Shown here: positions 51,954 to 61,153 of the stretch, in pieces
Position numbering within the stretch: position 1 is the stretch's first letter
How the letters are laid out: each line of letters begins with the position of its first letter
Origin: GCA-002733465 sp965230525
GTDB lineage: Bacteria > Pseudomonadota > Gammaproteobacteria > Enterobacterales > Kangiellaceae
Direction of reading: 5' to 3'
Length of the DNA: 64,000 nucleotides
Assembly (NCBI GenBank): GCA_965230525.1
Contig: OZ246008.1
Coordinates: forward strand, 3,596,001 to 3,660,000
Translations under genes and position numbers: made by a program
The notes under the pieces: generated by a model
What the model saw: only the letters and a program-made list of their open reading frames with translations
Database searches by the model: none
Told to the model about the DNA's origin: nothing

Positions 51954-52535
51954 ATGAGCGAGATATTGCTACTCTTAGTTAGCACTGTTTTAGTGAATAA
52001 CTTTGTCTTAGCTAAATTTTTGGGCCTCTGCCCTTTTATGGGCGTTTCGAGTCGAGTAGAAACAGCGACGGGGATGGCAGCGGCAACCACCTTCGTGCTC
52101 ACCATGGCTTCCCTTGCTAGCTTTCTTATCAATCATTTTATTTTAAAGCCTTTCTCCCTTGAGTATTTGCAAGTTTTATCTTTTATTCTGTCCATTGCTG
52201 TCGTTGTTCAATTCACCGAAATGGTGATACAAAAAACCAGCCCAATGTTATACCGCTTGCTTGGAATATTTTTACCGCTAATTACAACCAACTGCGCGGT
52301 GCTTGGGGTCGCGCTACTGAACGTGAATAAAAATCATGGTTTTGTCGACTCAATCGTCTACGGTTTTGGCGCGGCACTCGGTTTTTCACTGGTGCTAATT
52401 TTGTTTGCTGCAATTAGAGAACGCACCGCTGTTGCAGATGTACCCGCTCCGTTCCAAGGCGCTGCAATCAGTTTAATTACCGCTGGACTCATGTCATTAG
52501 CATTTATGGGTTTTAGTGGACTAGTTAAAGTTTAA
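51954..52535 (+). CDS. rnfA: Electron transport complex membrane subunit RnfA
   Basis: RnfA is a six-helix inner-membrane subunit (193 residues) of the Rnf ferredoxin:NAD+ oxidoreductase, homologous to NqrE. Typical sequences are LVNNFVLAKFLGLCPFMGVS, with the conserved cysteine of the membrane Fe-S site, and LPLITTNCAVLGVAL, with the second. It pairs with RnfE. rnfB follows after one base. Confidence 0.97.
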   Translation: MSEILLLLVSTVLVNNFVLAKFLGLCPFMGVSSRVETATGMAAATTFVLTMASLASFLINHFILKPFSLEYLQVLSFILSIAVVVQFTEMVIQKTSPMLYRLLGIFLPLITTNCAVLGVALLNVNKNHGFVDSIVYGFGAALGFSLVLILFAAIRERTAVADVPAPFQGAAISLITAGLMSLAFMGFSGLVKV

Positions 52536-52536
52536 T

Positions 52537-53124
52537 ATGGAAGTACTCTACGCGACATTAATTTTGACCGGACTGGCTGCAGTGTGTGGCGCCCTGCTCG
52601 GTTATGCGTCAATAAAATTTAGAGTCGAAGGAAACCCCATTGTCGAAGCCATTAACGACATTCTGCCACAAACGCAATGCGGACAATGCGGCCATCCGGG
52701 GTGTAAACCTTATGCCGAGGCAATTGCTGATGGAGCTCCGATAAACCGTTGTCCTCCCGGTGGTGAAGCAGGCATTAAGGCTTTAGCTGAATTGCTCGAT
52801 GTTGAAGTGATAGAATTAGATGATGATTGCGGTGAAGAATCTTTGCCGCGAGTCGCCTATATTCGGGAGGACGAATGTATTGGTTGTACCAAATGTATTC
52901 AAGCTTGTCCGGTCGATGCAATCGTTGGTGCGCCCAAATTAATGCATACCGTGATTGCTGATGAGTGTACCGGTTGTGACCTTTGCGTCCCGCCCTGCCC
53001 GGTTGACTGTATAGATATGCCTTTGCTAGAACACCCCATTGCACAATGGAAAGCCCCCAACCCTCTTGTCTCAAAAGCCAACGCGGAATCGTCAGATCGG
53101 CCTGTGGCTAACAAGGTTTGTTAA
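52537..53124 (+). CDS. rnfB: Electron transport complex Fe-S subunit RnfB
   Basis: RnfB receives electrons from ferredoxin. The 195 residues comprise an N-terminal helix, a 4Fe-4S cluster site in LPQTQCGQCGHPGCKPYA, and two ferredoxin motifs, CIGCTKCIQACPVDAI and CTGCDLCVPPCPVDCI. Length equals that of E. coli RsxB/RnfB. It is separated from rnfA by one base and from the rnfC ATG by eight. Confidence 0.97.
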   Translation: MEVLYATLILTGLAAVCGALLGYASIKFRVEGNPIVEAINDILPQTQCGQCGHPGCKPYAEAIADGAPINRCPPGGEAGIKALAELLDVEVIELDDDCGEESLPRVAYIREDECIGCTKCIQACPVDAIVGAPKLMHTVIADECTGCDLCVPPCPVDCIDMPLLEHPIAQWKAPNPLVSKANAESSDRPVANKVC

Positions 53125-53132
53125 GTCAAACC

Positions 53133-54782
53133 ATGGAAAAGCAAACTAAACAGTCATACGTTGGCAGTGCACAACACAGCATTCGGGGAGGAATTCATCC
53201 GCGCGAATATAAATCCATCTCAAGTGAGCGCTCCATCGGTCATTTAGCGAGCGCTGAGTTTGTATTGTTACCACTGAAAGAAATTAATGGTTTGCTTCCG
53301 ACTCTTTTAGTCAACGTCGGTGAATCCGTTGTTGCTGGTCAAGCCTTAACAAGTACAAAAATTTCGGATAGGGCAGATTTAATTCATGCACCATTTGATG
53401 GGATTATAGAATCCATAAGCCGATTTGATTTAGGCCACCCTTCCGGTCAAAAATTACTGGCGATTAAATTGAAAAAGCGTTCATCCGAAACAGAGTCAGT
53501 TAAACACACTGCAGTAGAACACCAAGAACTAGACGCTAATTGGCCGCAAAGTAATTTAGAAAAGGTACATTTTGCGGGAATTGTCGGACTCGGCGGCGCG
53601 GCTTTTCCAACTCATTTTAAGCTGTCTAGTGCAAGCAGTAAAATATCAACATTAATCGTGAATGCGATGGAATGCGAACCATACATTACCTGCGATGACA
53701 GAATGTTGCGAGAACATGCCGATGAAGTTTTGGCGGGAGCCGTGCTGACGGCAAAAACAGTTGGCGCAAGCAATGTTGTTTTTGGAATAGAAGATAATAA
53801 GCCGCAAGCCATAGAAGCGCTAAATGCTGCCATTGCGCTTTATTATAAGGCCCTTACTAAACAGTTATCAATTTCTGATCTGAATTCAAATCCAGCGGAT
53901 AAACTGGATCAAGCATTGCAGTTGAGGATTGTTGTTGCCAAAACAAAATACCCCAGCGGTGGCGAAAAACAATTAATTCAATTGGTCACTGGCCAACAAA
54001 TACCCATGGGGAAATTGCCTGCTTCGCTTGGTGTGCTCGTTCAAAACGTTGCGACATTGTTTGCTATTCAGCATGCGATCAATTTGCATAAAGTTATGAC
54101 TAAACGCCTCGTCACCATCACCGGTGACTTGGTTGAGCACCCAGGAAATTATTGGATAGAGTTTGGCACACCGGTCAAACATATTTTGCAGCAACTATCT
54201 ATTGATAGTAAGAAACTCAAGTGCTTTATTTTCGGCGGGCCCTTAATGGGAGATCGATTAACTAATTTTGATATTCCCACCAAGAAATCGACTAACTGTA
54301 TTATCTTTAACTCTGATACGCAGCCACCACAATTCCCAGTGAAACATCAGGAGTGTATTCGCTGCGGCGAATGTGAAGTAGCTTGTCCGGCAGATTTATT
54401 ACCGCAACAATTGTATTGGTTTGCAAAGTCTGAACAGTGGGAAGCTCTGCAACACCATCAACTTTTCGCCTGTATTGAATGTGCCGCTTGTAGTTACGTT
54501 TGTCCCAGTGAAATTCCACTAGTCAGTTATTATCAATTTGCCAAATCTGAAATTAGAGACAAACAACAAAAACAACTAAAATCGGAACAAGCAAAAATGA
54601 GATTCGAGCAACGAGAACGTCGACTGGCGCGAATCAAAGCCGAGCGAGAACAAAAAAGAAGACAAGCTGCAGAAGCTCGTAAAAAAGCAGCCGAAGATAA
54701 AGCTAACGATCCAGATGGGAAGAAATCTGCCATCGCCGCCGCGCTGCAACGAGTGCAAAATAAAAAGGAAAATAAGCAGTGA
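53133..54782 (+). CDS. rnfC: Electron transport complex subunit RnfC
   Basis: RnfC is the NADH/FMN-binding peripheral subunit. The chosen ATG at 53133 gives 549 residues; the frame extends upstream to a TTG at 53118 inside rnfB. It has HSIRGGIHPREYKSIS at the start, GIVGLGGAAFPTHFK (glycine-rich nucleotide loop), NAMECEPYITCDDRML and KYPSGGEKQLIQLVTG. The ferredoxin clusters are CIRCGECEVACPADLLP and CIECAACSYVCPSEIPLV. The Lys/Arg/Ala/Glu-rich helical tail is far shorter than the long repeat tail of E. coli RnfC (about 740 residues). Confidence 0.96.
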   Translation: MEKQTKQSYVGSAQHSIRGGIHPREYKSISSERSIGHLASAEFVLLPLKEINGLLPTLLVNVGESVVAGQALTSTKISDRADLIHAPFDGIIESISRFDLGHPSGQKLLAIKLKKRSSETESVKHTAVEHQELDANWPQSNLEKVHFAGIVGLGGAAFPTHFKLSSASSKISTLIVNAMECEPYITCDDRMLREHADEVLAGAVLTAKTVGASNVVFGIEDNKPQAIEALNAAIALYYKALTKQLSISDLNSNPADKLDQALQLRIVVAKTKYPSGGEKQLIQLVTGQQIPMGKLPASLGVLVQNVATLFAIQHAINLHKVMTKRLVTITGDLVEHPGNYWIEFGTPVKHILQQLSIDSKKLKCFIFGGPLMGDRLTNFDIPTKKSTNCIIFNSDTQPPQFPVKHQECIRCGECEVACPADLLPQQLYWFAKSEQWEALQHHQLFACIECAACSYVCPSEIPLVSYYQFAKSEIRDKQQKQLKSEQAKMRFEQRERRLARIKAEREQKRRQAAEARKKAAEDKANDPDGKKSAIAAALQRVQNKKENKQ

Positions 54783-55840
54783 CTCATTCAAAGGCCTTTT
54801 TAAGCGAAGCACGCCCAACACACAGGATTATGCAATTAGTTTGTCTCGCGCTAATACCTGGTTTTTTGGCACAAATTTATTGGTTAGGTTGGGGCGTGTT
54901 AGTCAATGTTATTTTTTGCGCGATAACTGCACTCGCCTCGGAAGCGCTAGTCTTAAAAATTAGAAAACGCCCGATCGCTGCGACATTAAGCGATAATTCT
55001 GCGCTTCTAACGGGTTTGTTAATTGGGCTCGCTCTCCCTCCTCTCACTCCCTGGTGGATGAGCTTAGTTGGTGTGAGTTTTGCGATAATTTTAGCTAAGC
55101 AAGTCTATGGTGGATTAGGGTTTAATCCGTTTAATCCAGCAATGGTCGGCTATGTATTGTTACTTATTTCATTTCCAATTGAAATGACCGCGTGGCTACC
55201 ACCTCCCGAGTTAGCCGCAAAAATGCCGAGTTTTTTAGAAACCCTAAACATCATATTCTTGGGGCAAACCACTAGCGGCTTAAATCCTCAAGACTTTCGA
55301 GTAGTAACCGATGGCTTTACTATGGCGACGCCGCTCGATCAAAGTAAAACCGCTTTTTCAATGGGTAATATGACTTCCGAAATTGTTGAAACGACCGGCT
55401 TTATTAATGCTACTCAAAACTGGTTTTGGATCAATTTTGCTTATTTAATTGGCGGTCTCGGGCTGCTGCTCAGCCGAATAATCCACTGGCATATTCCGGT
55501 CAGTTTTTTGGGAAGTGTATTTTTATGCAGTGCGCTTCTCTACGTGGTTGATAACCAAAGTTATCTTTCACCAGACATTCATCTGTTTACAGGCGCAACC
55601 ATGATTGGGGCATTCTTTATTGCCACCGATCCTGTCACTGCATCAACAACTTTCAAAGGTCGATTGATCTATGGTGGCTTGATCGGCTTGTTGGTGATCG
55701 TGATCCGTACCTATGGCGGCTATCCAGATGCCGTCGCCTTTGCGGTTTTATTGCTAAATATAGCCACACCAACAATTGATCACTACACAAAACCCAAAGC
55801 CTATGGTGAAAGAATAGAGGTGAAAGTTTATGACAACTGA
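54779..55840 (+). CDS. rnfD: Electron transport complex membrane subunit RnfD
   Basis: RnfD (353 residues) is a polytopic membrane subunit homologous to NqrB, carrying covalent FMN. The GTG start at 54779 overlaps the rnfC stop and is preceded by AAGGA. GLGFNPFNPAMVGYVLLLIS is a signature, and HLFTGATMIGAFFIATDPVTA holds the TGAT flavinylation threonine. Its end overlaps rnfG by 11 bases. Confidence 0.96.
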   Translation: MTHSKAFLSEARPTHRIMQLVCLALIPGFLAQIYWLGWGVLVNVIFCAITALASEALVLKIRKRPIAATLSDNSALLTGLLIGLALPPLTPWWMSLVGVSFAIILAKQVYGGLGFNPFNPAMVGYVLLLISFPIEMTAWLPPPELAAKMPSFLETLNIIFLGQTTSGLNPQDFRVVTDGFTMATPLDQSKTAFSMGNMTSEIVETTGFINATQNWFWINFAYLIGGLGLLLSRIIHWHIPVSFLGSVFLCSALLYVVDNQSYLSPDIHLFTGATMIGAFFIATDPVTASTTFKGRLIYGGLIGLLVIVIRTYGGYPDAVAFAVLLLNIATPTIDHYTKPKAYGERIEVKVYDN

Positions 55841-56504
55841 ACCAAATAAAAACCATTCCTCGCTACCTCAAGCAATCAGTAAAAATGCGTTAATATTGGG
55901 TGTTTTTGCATTGGTTTCGACAGGGCTCATCGCTATCACCTACCAACTGACTAAAGACAAAATCGCACAAGAAGTGGAACTCGCACTTATTAGACAGTTG
56001 TCTGAAATTGTACCCAGTGATGACTATGATAACGACGTCTACCAGGATTGTATTTTGATCACCGACCGCAACTTATTAGGTAGCGAAGAAGCACAAAAAC
56101 TTTATCGAATGCGAAAGTCTAATTCAAACTATGCCGCAATGATGACCTTCGTTGCTCCAGACGGTTACTCCGGAAAAATCATGCTTGCACTTGCAGCCAA
56201 GCCTAGCGGTGAATTGCTTGGGGTAAATATAGTAAACCACAACGAAACGCCGGGGCTGGGCGATAAAATTGAACGCGAAAAAAGCGATTGGATAAAACAA
56301 TTTGACGGATTAAGCTTAAGCTCAGTTGACAAAAAATATTGGAACGTGACAAAAGATGGCGGAAAATTCGACGCACTTACCGGCGCAACTATAACTCCGA
56401 GAGCCGTTGTCAAATCGGTATACAAAGCACTCGAATATCTACAACAAAATAATCATCATGTATTTAATTCAAATAGCAATTGTTATAAGGAAGAAAATAT
56501 ATAA
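55830..56504 (+). CDS. rnfG: Electron transport complex FMN subunit RnfG
   Basis: RnfG (224 residues) has one N-terminal helix (ALILGVFALVSTGLIAITY) and a periplasmic FMN-binding domain. The flavin is covalently bound to a threonine in DALTGATITPRAVV (S/T-GAT motif). GVNIVNHNETPGLGDKIE is also typical. It overlaps rnfD at the start and rnfE at the stop. Confidence 0.96.
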   Translation: MTTEPNKNHSSLPQAISKNALILGVFALVSTGLIAITYQLTKDKIAQEVELALIRQLSEIVPSDDYDNDVYQDCILITDRNLLGSEEAQKLYRMRKSNSNYAAMMTFVAPDGYSGKIMLALAAKPSGELLGVNIVNHNETPGLGDKIEREKSDWIKQFDGLSLSSVDKKYWNVTKDGGKFDALTGATITPRAVVKSVYKALEYLQQNNHHVFNSNSNCYKEENI

Positions 56505-57148
56505 TGCTAACCAACGAATATCGCGCAATCGTAAAAAACGGACTGTGGGATAACAACACGGCGCTGGTGCAATTATTAGGTTTGTGTCCGCTACTTGCGG
56601 TAACCGGCAGCATGATCAATGGCTTAGGCTTAGGTATCGCCACCACATTTGTTTTAGTCGGTTCTAACGTCACCGTTTCACTAATAAGAAACCACATTCC
56701 AAAAGAAATAAGAATTCCAATTTTTGTATTACTAATCGCATCGTTTGTGACTAATGTACAATTATTGATGAATGCATTTACTTACGAGCTTTATTTGGTG
56801 CTTGGCATTTTCATACCACTCATTGTGACCAACTGCGCAATCATTGGTAGAGCAGAAGCCTTTGCCAGTAAAAACCCTGTACTGCCATCTTTAATCGATG
56901 GTCTAGCACAAGGAGTTGGTTTTACTTTAGTTTTGGTTGCTCTCGGAGCATTTAGAGAGTTGGTTGGTCAAGGAACGCTTTTTGATGGTGCCCACCTATT
57001 GTTAGGAGACTGGGCCAAAGAGTTGACTATTCATTTCTATTTGACCGAACAAAAATTTCTTTTTGCCATTTTGCCCCCGGGCGCATTTATTGGATTGGGG
57101 TTATTAATTGCGCTCAAAAACCAAATTCAAAATACTAAGTCGATTTAA
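56504..57148 (+). CDS. rnfE: Electron transport complex membrane subunit RnfE
   Basis: RnfE (214 residues, six helices, homologous to NqrD) completes the complex. It has the twin motifs NTALVQLLGLCPLLAVTGSM and IFIPLIVTNCAIIGRAEAFA, mirroring RnfA. The ATG at 56504 overlaps the rnfG stop and follows AAGGAAG. No nth gene follows, unlike in E. coli; the next gene is convergent. Confidence 0.96.
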   Translation: MLTNEYRAIVKNGLWDNNTALVQLLGLCPLLAVTGSMINGLGLGIATTFVLVGSNVTVSLIRNHIPKEIRIPIFVLLIASFVTNVQLLMNAFTYELYLVLGIFIPLIVTNCAIIGRAEAFASKNPVLPSLIDGLAQGVGFTLVLVALGAFRELVGQGTLFDGAHLLLGDWAKELTIHFYLTEQKFLFAILPPGAFIGLGLLIALKNQIQNTKSI

Positions 57149-57203
57149 ATAAAGGCACAAAAAAATAATCCGTCTGCAGTCCTCTCACTTTTAAATAAGC
57201 TAA

Positions 57204-57716
57204 CTATTCGACCAGTGCAGTTTTCATCCATTCTTTCAACGGTCGTTCAAAATACGCTAGCGAGTTTCTACTGCGCATAGGTAATTGTGGCCGCTGAGCG
57301 TCAGTAAATTCTTTTAGTTTGTGCTCACCTTGTTTGACCGTTTCACCCGCCGAATTCAGTAAAGTATAGTCAAAGGACAACCGGAACAGTGTGGCGTGAT
57401 CAATGACTCGAATATCATGACTAGTTTGCCCCATTCCGTAGCGCATATTACCCGGTAAGTCGATATTTTTAACATTGACTACTAATTTATGGTCACCATC
57501 AATCACTTTTTCAGAAAGCGCTGTAAACATCGACTTCATTTCTTTTTCTAATACCGCTAAACTTTTTTTGCGAGTGTGACCAGTCAATTCATAATCGGAA
57601 AATTTTTTGGCTTCACTGAATTTAATTTCAACTTCGGCTGCCGATACGGTGGTTGCGGGAATCGCTGTGACCGTAAGTAGTAGAGTTACGATAGCTGTTA
57701 AGTGTTGTGATTTCAT
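57204..57716 (-). CDS. DUF3016-family secreted protein
   Basis: This 170-residue exported protein has a signal peptide (LTAIVTLLLTVTAIPATTVSAA). The mature part includes VEIKFSEAKKFSDYE near the start, NVKNIDLPGNMRYGM and a C-terminal LAYFERPLKEWMKTAL. This is the DUF3016 pattern common in marine gammaproteobacteria, where function is unknown. An AGAGGA ribosome site supports the start. It is convergent with rnfE. Confidence 0.85.
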   Translation of the reverse strand: MKSQHLTAIVTLLLTVTAIPATTVSAAEVEIKFSEAKKFSDYELTGHTRKKSLAVLEKEMKSMFTALSEKVIDGDHKLVVNVKNIDLPGNMRYGMGQTSHDIRVIDHATLFRLSFDYTLLNSAGETVKQGEHKLKEFTDAQRPQLPMRSRNSLAYFERPLKEWMKTALVE

Positions 57717-57852
57717 GTTTTGGTCCTCTTTGTCAATAATTCAATTAATAAGAGCATCTCTCGATAGCATAACGTATTTTTGTTAAACTCTCATGGTTTA
57801 GTTAATAAGACATGTGTCAGAGGAAAATCGTCACATTTTTTCAAGCTAAATA

Positions 57853-57900
57853 TTTACCGTTACCAAAACCATAATCCTGACCATAACCATAACTATAACC
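57853..57900. repeat. Short degenerate CCATAA repeats
   Basis: A run built from ACCATAA/CCATAAC-like units lies in the intergenic space between the DUF3016 and DUF2288 genes. The units are imperfect, it is noncoding, and no function is evident. Confidence 0.5.
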
Positions 57901-57986
57901 GATGCAGTCGAGCTGTACGCAATTATAATCGACTTTAAACTTTTAAACCGATACCGTTTCGACAATCAAAAGATTTGGAATTAGAA

Positions 57987-58286
57987 ATGACAGATGAACT
58001 GACAACCCAGCAAAAACTGAATTTAGAAACAGCAAGTATCGAGTGGAAGGATTTGCAGCTATTCTTTGCCCAAGGAAAACTACTTGTGGTTGATAGCAAG
58101 CAGGATTTAGTCCAAGTTGCAAGCATGATCGCGGATAACGCCGTACAAGAACTGGAATCTTTGATTTCAAACAAAAAGATCGAGTTTGCTACACCCGACT
58201 GGGTGAAAGCTAACTGTCAGGAAAATACAGTGTTGTGGGCAGTCGTTGTCTCGCCCTATGTGATTTGCCAATTAAACAATGAATAA
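57987..58286 (+). CDS. DUF2288-family protein
   Basis: This 99-residue soluble protein begins at an ATG with GGA upstream (the frame extends to a TTG at 57975). Characteristic stretches are IEWKDLQLFFAQGKLLVV near the N-terminus and VLWAVVVSPYVICQL at the C-terminus, with VQVASMIADN between. These match the DUF2288 family, which has no assigned function. It stands alone and is followed by a terminator. Confidence 0.85.
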   Translation: MTDELTTQQKLNLETASIEWKDLQLFFAQGKLLVVDSKQDLVQVASMIADNAVQELESLISNKKIEFATPDWVKANCQENTVLWAVVVSPYVICQLNNE

Positions 58287-58364
58287 CAGTAATTGCGAAA
58301 CAAACGGCTTAATGTCAAGCACTTGGAATAAAACTTATTATCAACAGCACTTTTTACAAACATA

Positions 58365-58392
58365 AAAAAACGGAGCTATTGCTCCGTTTTTT
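58365..58392 (+). terminator. Bidirectional terminator after the DUF2288 gene
   Basis: AAAAAACGGAGC pairs with GCTCCGTTTTTT around a TATT loop. It serves the DUF2288 gene on the plus strand and the small gene at 58410-58595 on the minus strand. Confidence 0.93.
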
Positions 58393-58409
58393 GAACTAAC
58401 TGCAAATGC

Positions 58410-58595
58410 CTACCAGAGTAACTTTGTAAACAAGTCCAGCAATCCGGCTTTACAGACTTGGGCGCCATTTTCAAACATATAATCCGTTGGAATACCTTGA
58501 GTCTGGGCCGTCACTACAACAGCAACAAACATCGAAATGGCAATGACCAAACTGGCTTTACTGGTTGATTTTGCGCTTTTTCTATTGAGAATCAT
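58410..58595 (-). CDS. Small exported or membrane protein (61 aa), unknown
   Basis: A short frame with a strong ribosome site (AGAAGGAG, six bases before the ATG) encodes a basic N-terminus (NRKSAKSTSKA), then a hydrophobic segment (LVIAISMFVAVVVTA) that could be a signal peptide or anchor. The tail of about 30 residues has one cysteine (AQVCKAGLLDLF). I do not recognise it. It follows the ABC permease gene by about 50 bases on the same strand and ends at a terminator, so it may be the last gene of that GntR-ABC operon. Confidence 0.65.
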   Translation of the reverse strand: MILNRKSAKSTSKASLVIAISMFVAVVVTAQTQGIPTDYMFENGAQVCKAGLLDLFTKLLW

Positions 58596-58646
58596 GTTTT
58601 TCTCCTTCTGGCATGACCATTATCATCCCACAAATGTAACAATAAA

Positions 58647-59567
58647 TCAAGACTCGTCTCTGTAACGTCTTGTGTATACAGCAGCGGCTAAGAACATGGC
58701 TGCCACCAATAAGCCAAGCCAAAACTCACCTTGTGCTAAAACTTCATACCAAAGCGAAACATCGCGTTCATCAAACATGTCTTTACCCACAAGCTGGTGC
58801 ATATCAGCGTTTAAGGTGGTAAACCCTCTGGCAATGCGGTATGCAACCATTTCAATAAAGTGAGAAGACTTAAAAATCCACCCTTCGGCAATCGCCAACA
58901 TAAAGATAGGTAAAGTACCCCACAAAAATGCCACCTTTTTTGCCCATGCCGATGCCAACATCAACCATGCCCAAAGCGGAGCCAACCAAAGTGTCGCGAC
59001 TACAATTGAGAACAGGCTGTTGAACAATACGCCAAATAGATTCGATGAACTCCAAACTGTTACGCCTAAACTTCCGCCAAACCAAGCTAAAACGGTCGCG
59101 TAGACTAATAAGAAGACCTGGAATACCGCTACCACAGCAAAGTATACGATGGGAATTAACAAACAGACCGTAACAAACTTAGACAACACGGTCGATGTGT
59201 CTGAAATCGGTAAAGATTTCCAAAACAAGATACTTTTATCTTTACGCTCGTCATACAAAGAACCTAAACAATAAAACAAACAGATAATAAACATCACAAA
59301 ACCAAACAAAATCCGTGGTGAATAAAGGCCTATTTGAACGGCTTGAGTTCGTGTTCCCTCATCAATGTTATTAAACTCCTCAACAGCTTTAGGAAACTTA
59401 TCCCATAAGTTAACTTCACCATGATGCGAGCTTACAATGGCATCACTGGTTAGGGTGCTCAAGATCATAATTCCAGCTAATACGGCGGCAATGATGGCTG
59501 GCGTTAAAAAAACAGAGCCTCGGTTTTCCCAGTATTCTCGTTTAACCAGTGCCTTAAAAGAATTCAT
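58647..59567 (-). CDS. ABC-2 type transporter permease
   Basis: This 306-residue inner-membrane protein has about six helices, including FLTPAIIAAVLAGIMIL, LFGFVMFIICLFYCLG and VCLLIPIVYFAVVAVFQVFLLV. It begins FKALVKREYWENRGS, the usual entry helix of ABC-2 permeases. The YDERKDKSILFWKSLPISD stretch after helix two is common to this group. GGAGG precedes the ATG, immediately after the ATPase stop. Substrate unknown; it forms a transporter with the next gene. Confidence 0.9.
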   Translation of the reverse strand: MNSFKALVKREYWENRGSVFLTPAIIAAVLAGIMILSTLTSDAIVSSHHGEVNLWDKFPKAVEEFNNIDEGTRTQAVQIGLYSPRILFGFVMFIICLFYCLGSLYDERKDKSILFWKSLPISDTSTVLSKFVTVCLLIPIVYFAVVAVFQVFLLVYATVLAWFGGSLGVTVWSSSNLFGVLFNSLFSIVVATLWLAPLWAWLMLASAWAKKVAFLWGTLPIFMLAIAEGWIFKSSHFIEMVAYRIARGFTTLNADMHQLVGKDMFDERDVSLWYEVLAQGEFWLGLLVAAMFLAAAVYTRRYRDES

Positions 59568-60422
59568 CTATTTGCCCTCCTTCATTTTAGCCACAAACAG
59601 GTCGGCAACACTTGGTGAATGTAATTCGCCTAACTGCTCTAATTCTTCTCTACTAACCCCCTGAAATAAATAGACTTTACGTCCAAATACATCGCGAGAC
59701 ATCACTGGGTTTAAGGCTTCCGCTTGTGCAGCTTTATCTTTACCCACCATAACTTCGACATAATCATTTGCCACTTCATCCATCGAAGCATCTAAAACGA
59801 TTTGTCCATCACGAATAAACAGTAAATCGGTTAATAGGTTTTCAATTTCTTCAATTTGGTGAGTTGTCACCAAAATACTTCGGCCTTCATCAAAAAACTC
59901 AGTAAGTAATTGATTATAAAACTCTTTACGGTAAAGAATATCTAGCCCAAGTGTTGGTTCATCTAACACCAAAAGCTCGGCTTCTATCGACATTACTAAT
60001 GCCAGATGTAACTGTGCAATCATCCCCTTAGAAAGCTCTTTAACTTTGGCATTCATTGGGATTTTAGTTTGTGATAAAAAGTATTTAGCTCGCTCAAGGT
60101 TGAAGTTTGGGTGAACTTCAGTCACAAACTCGACCGCATTAGCGACCTTAAGCCAACTGGGAAGTACGGCAACATCAGCGATAAAGCTAACTTTTTGCAT
60201 TATTTGGTGCCTTTGTCGCTCTGGATTCATTCCCAGCACACTTAATTCACCTTGGTATGAAGTGAGCCCAAGGATTGCTTTAAGAATGGTAGTTTTACCG
60301 GCACCATTTGGACCGACCAAGCCGACAATTCTGCCTCGCTCTACTTTAAAATCAACAGACTTCAGCGCTTGATGACTTCCGTAGCTCTTGGCTAAACCTT
60401 TCGCTTCAATCAAAGTGCTCAT
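59568..60422 (-). CDS. ABC transporter ATPase of the GntR-linked module
   Basis: This 284-residue ATPase has Walker A GPNGAGKT near residue 40, signature LSKGMIAQLHL near 132, Walker B LLVLDEPTLGLD and switch histidine VTTHQIEE. The LSKGM signature is the CcmA/YtrB style linked to ABC-2 permeases. The ATG overlaps the regulator's stop at TAATG, and the permease start follows its own stop directly. Small-molecule or lantibiotic-type export is typical of relatives, but the substrate is not visible. Confidence 0.93.
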   Translation of the reverse strand: MSTLIEAKGLAKSYGSHQALKSVDFKVERGRIVGLVGPNGAGKTTILKAILGLTSYQGELSVLGMNPERQRHQIMQKVSFIADVAVLPSWLKVANAVEFVTEVHPNFNLERAKYFLSQTKIPMNAKVKELSKGMIAQLHLALVMSIEAELLVLDEPTLGLDILYRKEFYNQLLTEFFDEGRSILVTTHQIEEIENLLTDLLFIRDGQIVLDASMDEVANDYVEVMVGKDKAAQAEALNPVMSRDVFGRKVYLFQGVSREELEQLGELHSPSVADLFVAKMKEGK

Positions 60423-60796
60423 TATTTGTTTTCTCCAGTGCTGGTTGCTTTATTGACCAAGCTTTCTAGGGACATTCCTAGTCGCTCAATTCTTTCTAAT
60501 ATTTTTGGCCACTCTACTTCCAAAAAGTGCTTCTTCTCAGACTCAATCAATTGCTGTCTCGCAGTTTCAGTGACAAACATTCCCAACCCCCTACGCTTTT
60601 CTAGAATCGATTCATCCACTAACTCTTGATAAGCCTTTGAGACCGTTAATGGGTTTATTTGGTAATCAGCCGCCACCTGACGAACGGAAGGAACGGCTTC
60701 ACCGCCACTTACTTCGCCATCGATGATCAACTCGATAACTTTTTCTTTGAGCTGCCTAAAAATCGGCTGCTGGTCATTCCAAGTAATTGTTGTCAT
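60422..60796 (-). CDS. GntR-family regulator, YtrA type
   Basis: This 124-residue repressor has only a winged-helix domain (PIFRQLKEKVIELIIDGEV, PSVRQVAADYQINPLTVSKAYQELVDESILEKRRGLGMFV in order) and a short helical dimerisation tail (ILERIERLGMS), the layout of the YtrA subfamily. The ATG at 60796 is preferred, behind AGAGAG; a GTG two codons upstream is in frame. It leads an ABC transporter operon, and such regulators usually repress their own operon. Confidence 0.93.
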   Translation of the reverse strand: MTTITWNDQQPIFRQLKEKVIELIIDGEVSGGEAVPSVRQVAADYQINPLTVSKAYQELVDESILEKRRGLGMFVTETARQQLIESEKKHFLEVEWPKILERIERLGMSLESLVNKATSTGENK

Positions 60797-60875
60797 AGTC
60801 ACTCTCTTGCAATATTTGGCTTGAGTTGAATGCTAAATAGATAAGTAAAGTTATTTTGCTCTTCACATATCTTTA

Positions 60876-60916
60876 GTGTTGTATATTACTATAACACCAT
60901 ACCAGCTAACTGTCTA
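60876..60916 (-). promoter_or_regulatory. Promoter and candidate operator of the gntR-ABC operon
   Basis: On the minus strand TAGACA (60916-60911) and TATAGT (60893-60888), 17 bases apart, form a good sigma-70 promoter. An imperfect inverted repeat, GTGTTGTA-N6-TATAACAC (60876-60897), overlaps the -10, as expected of a YtrA-type GntR operator. The rest of the 60803-61153 gap holds no gene. Confidence 0.65.
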
Positions 60917-61153
60917 ATTAAAGCTCTTACCACCAAATGAAATTCTATCTATCTGTTTTATATGTATTTTTCATTTATTGATGCTCCCATTTACACATTT
61001 GTTAACATTTACCCAAGGGTTCAAAGAGCGTTTTACAAGGAATTTCGCTCGTAAACACGCCTTCTTGAATTCATTTAAAACACACCAGCTTTACTTTAAT
61101 TGACATAAGCTTTGTGCAATGATGCGCGCAATTTAGTGAAAGTCGGAAAACCC

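Noticed and set aside
54533..54821. Minus-strand frames opposite the rnfC tail
   Set aside because: They are shadows of the Lys/Arg/Ala-rich coding strand and have biased composition only for that reason.
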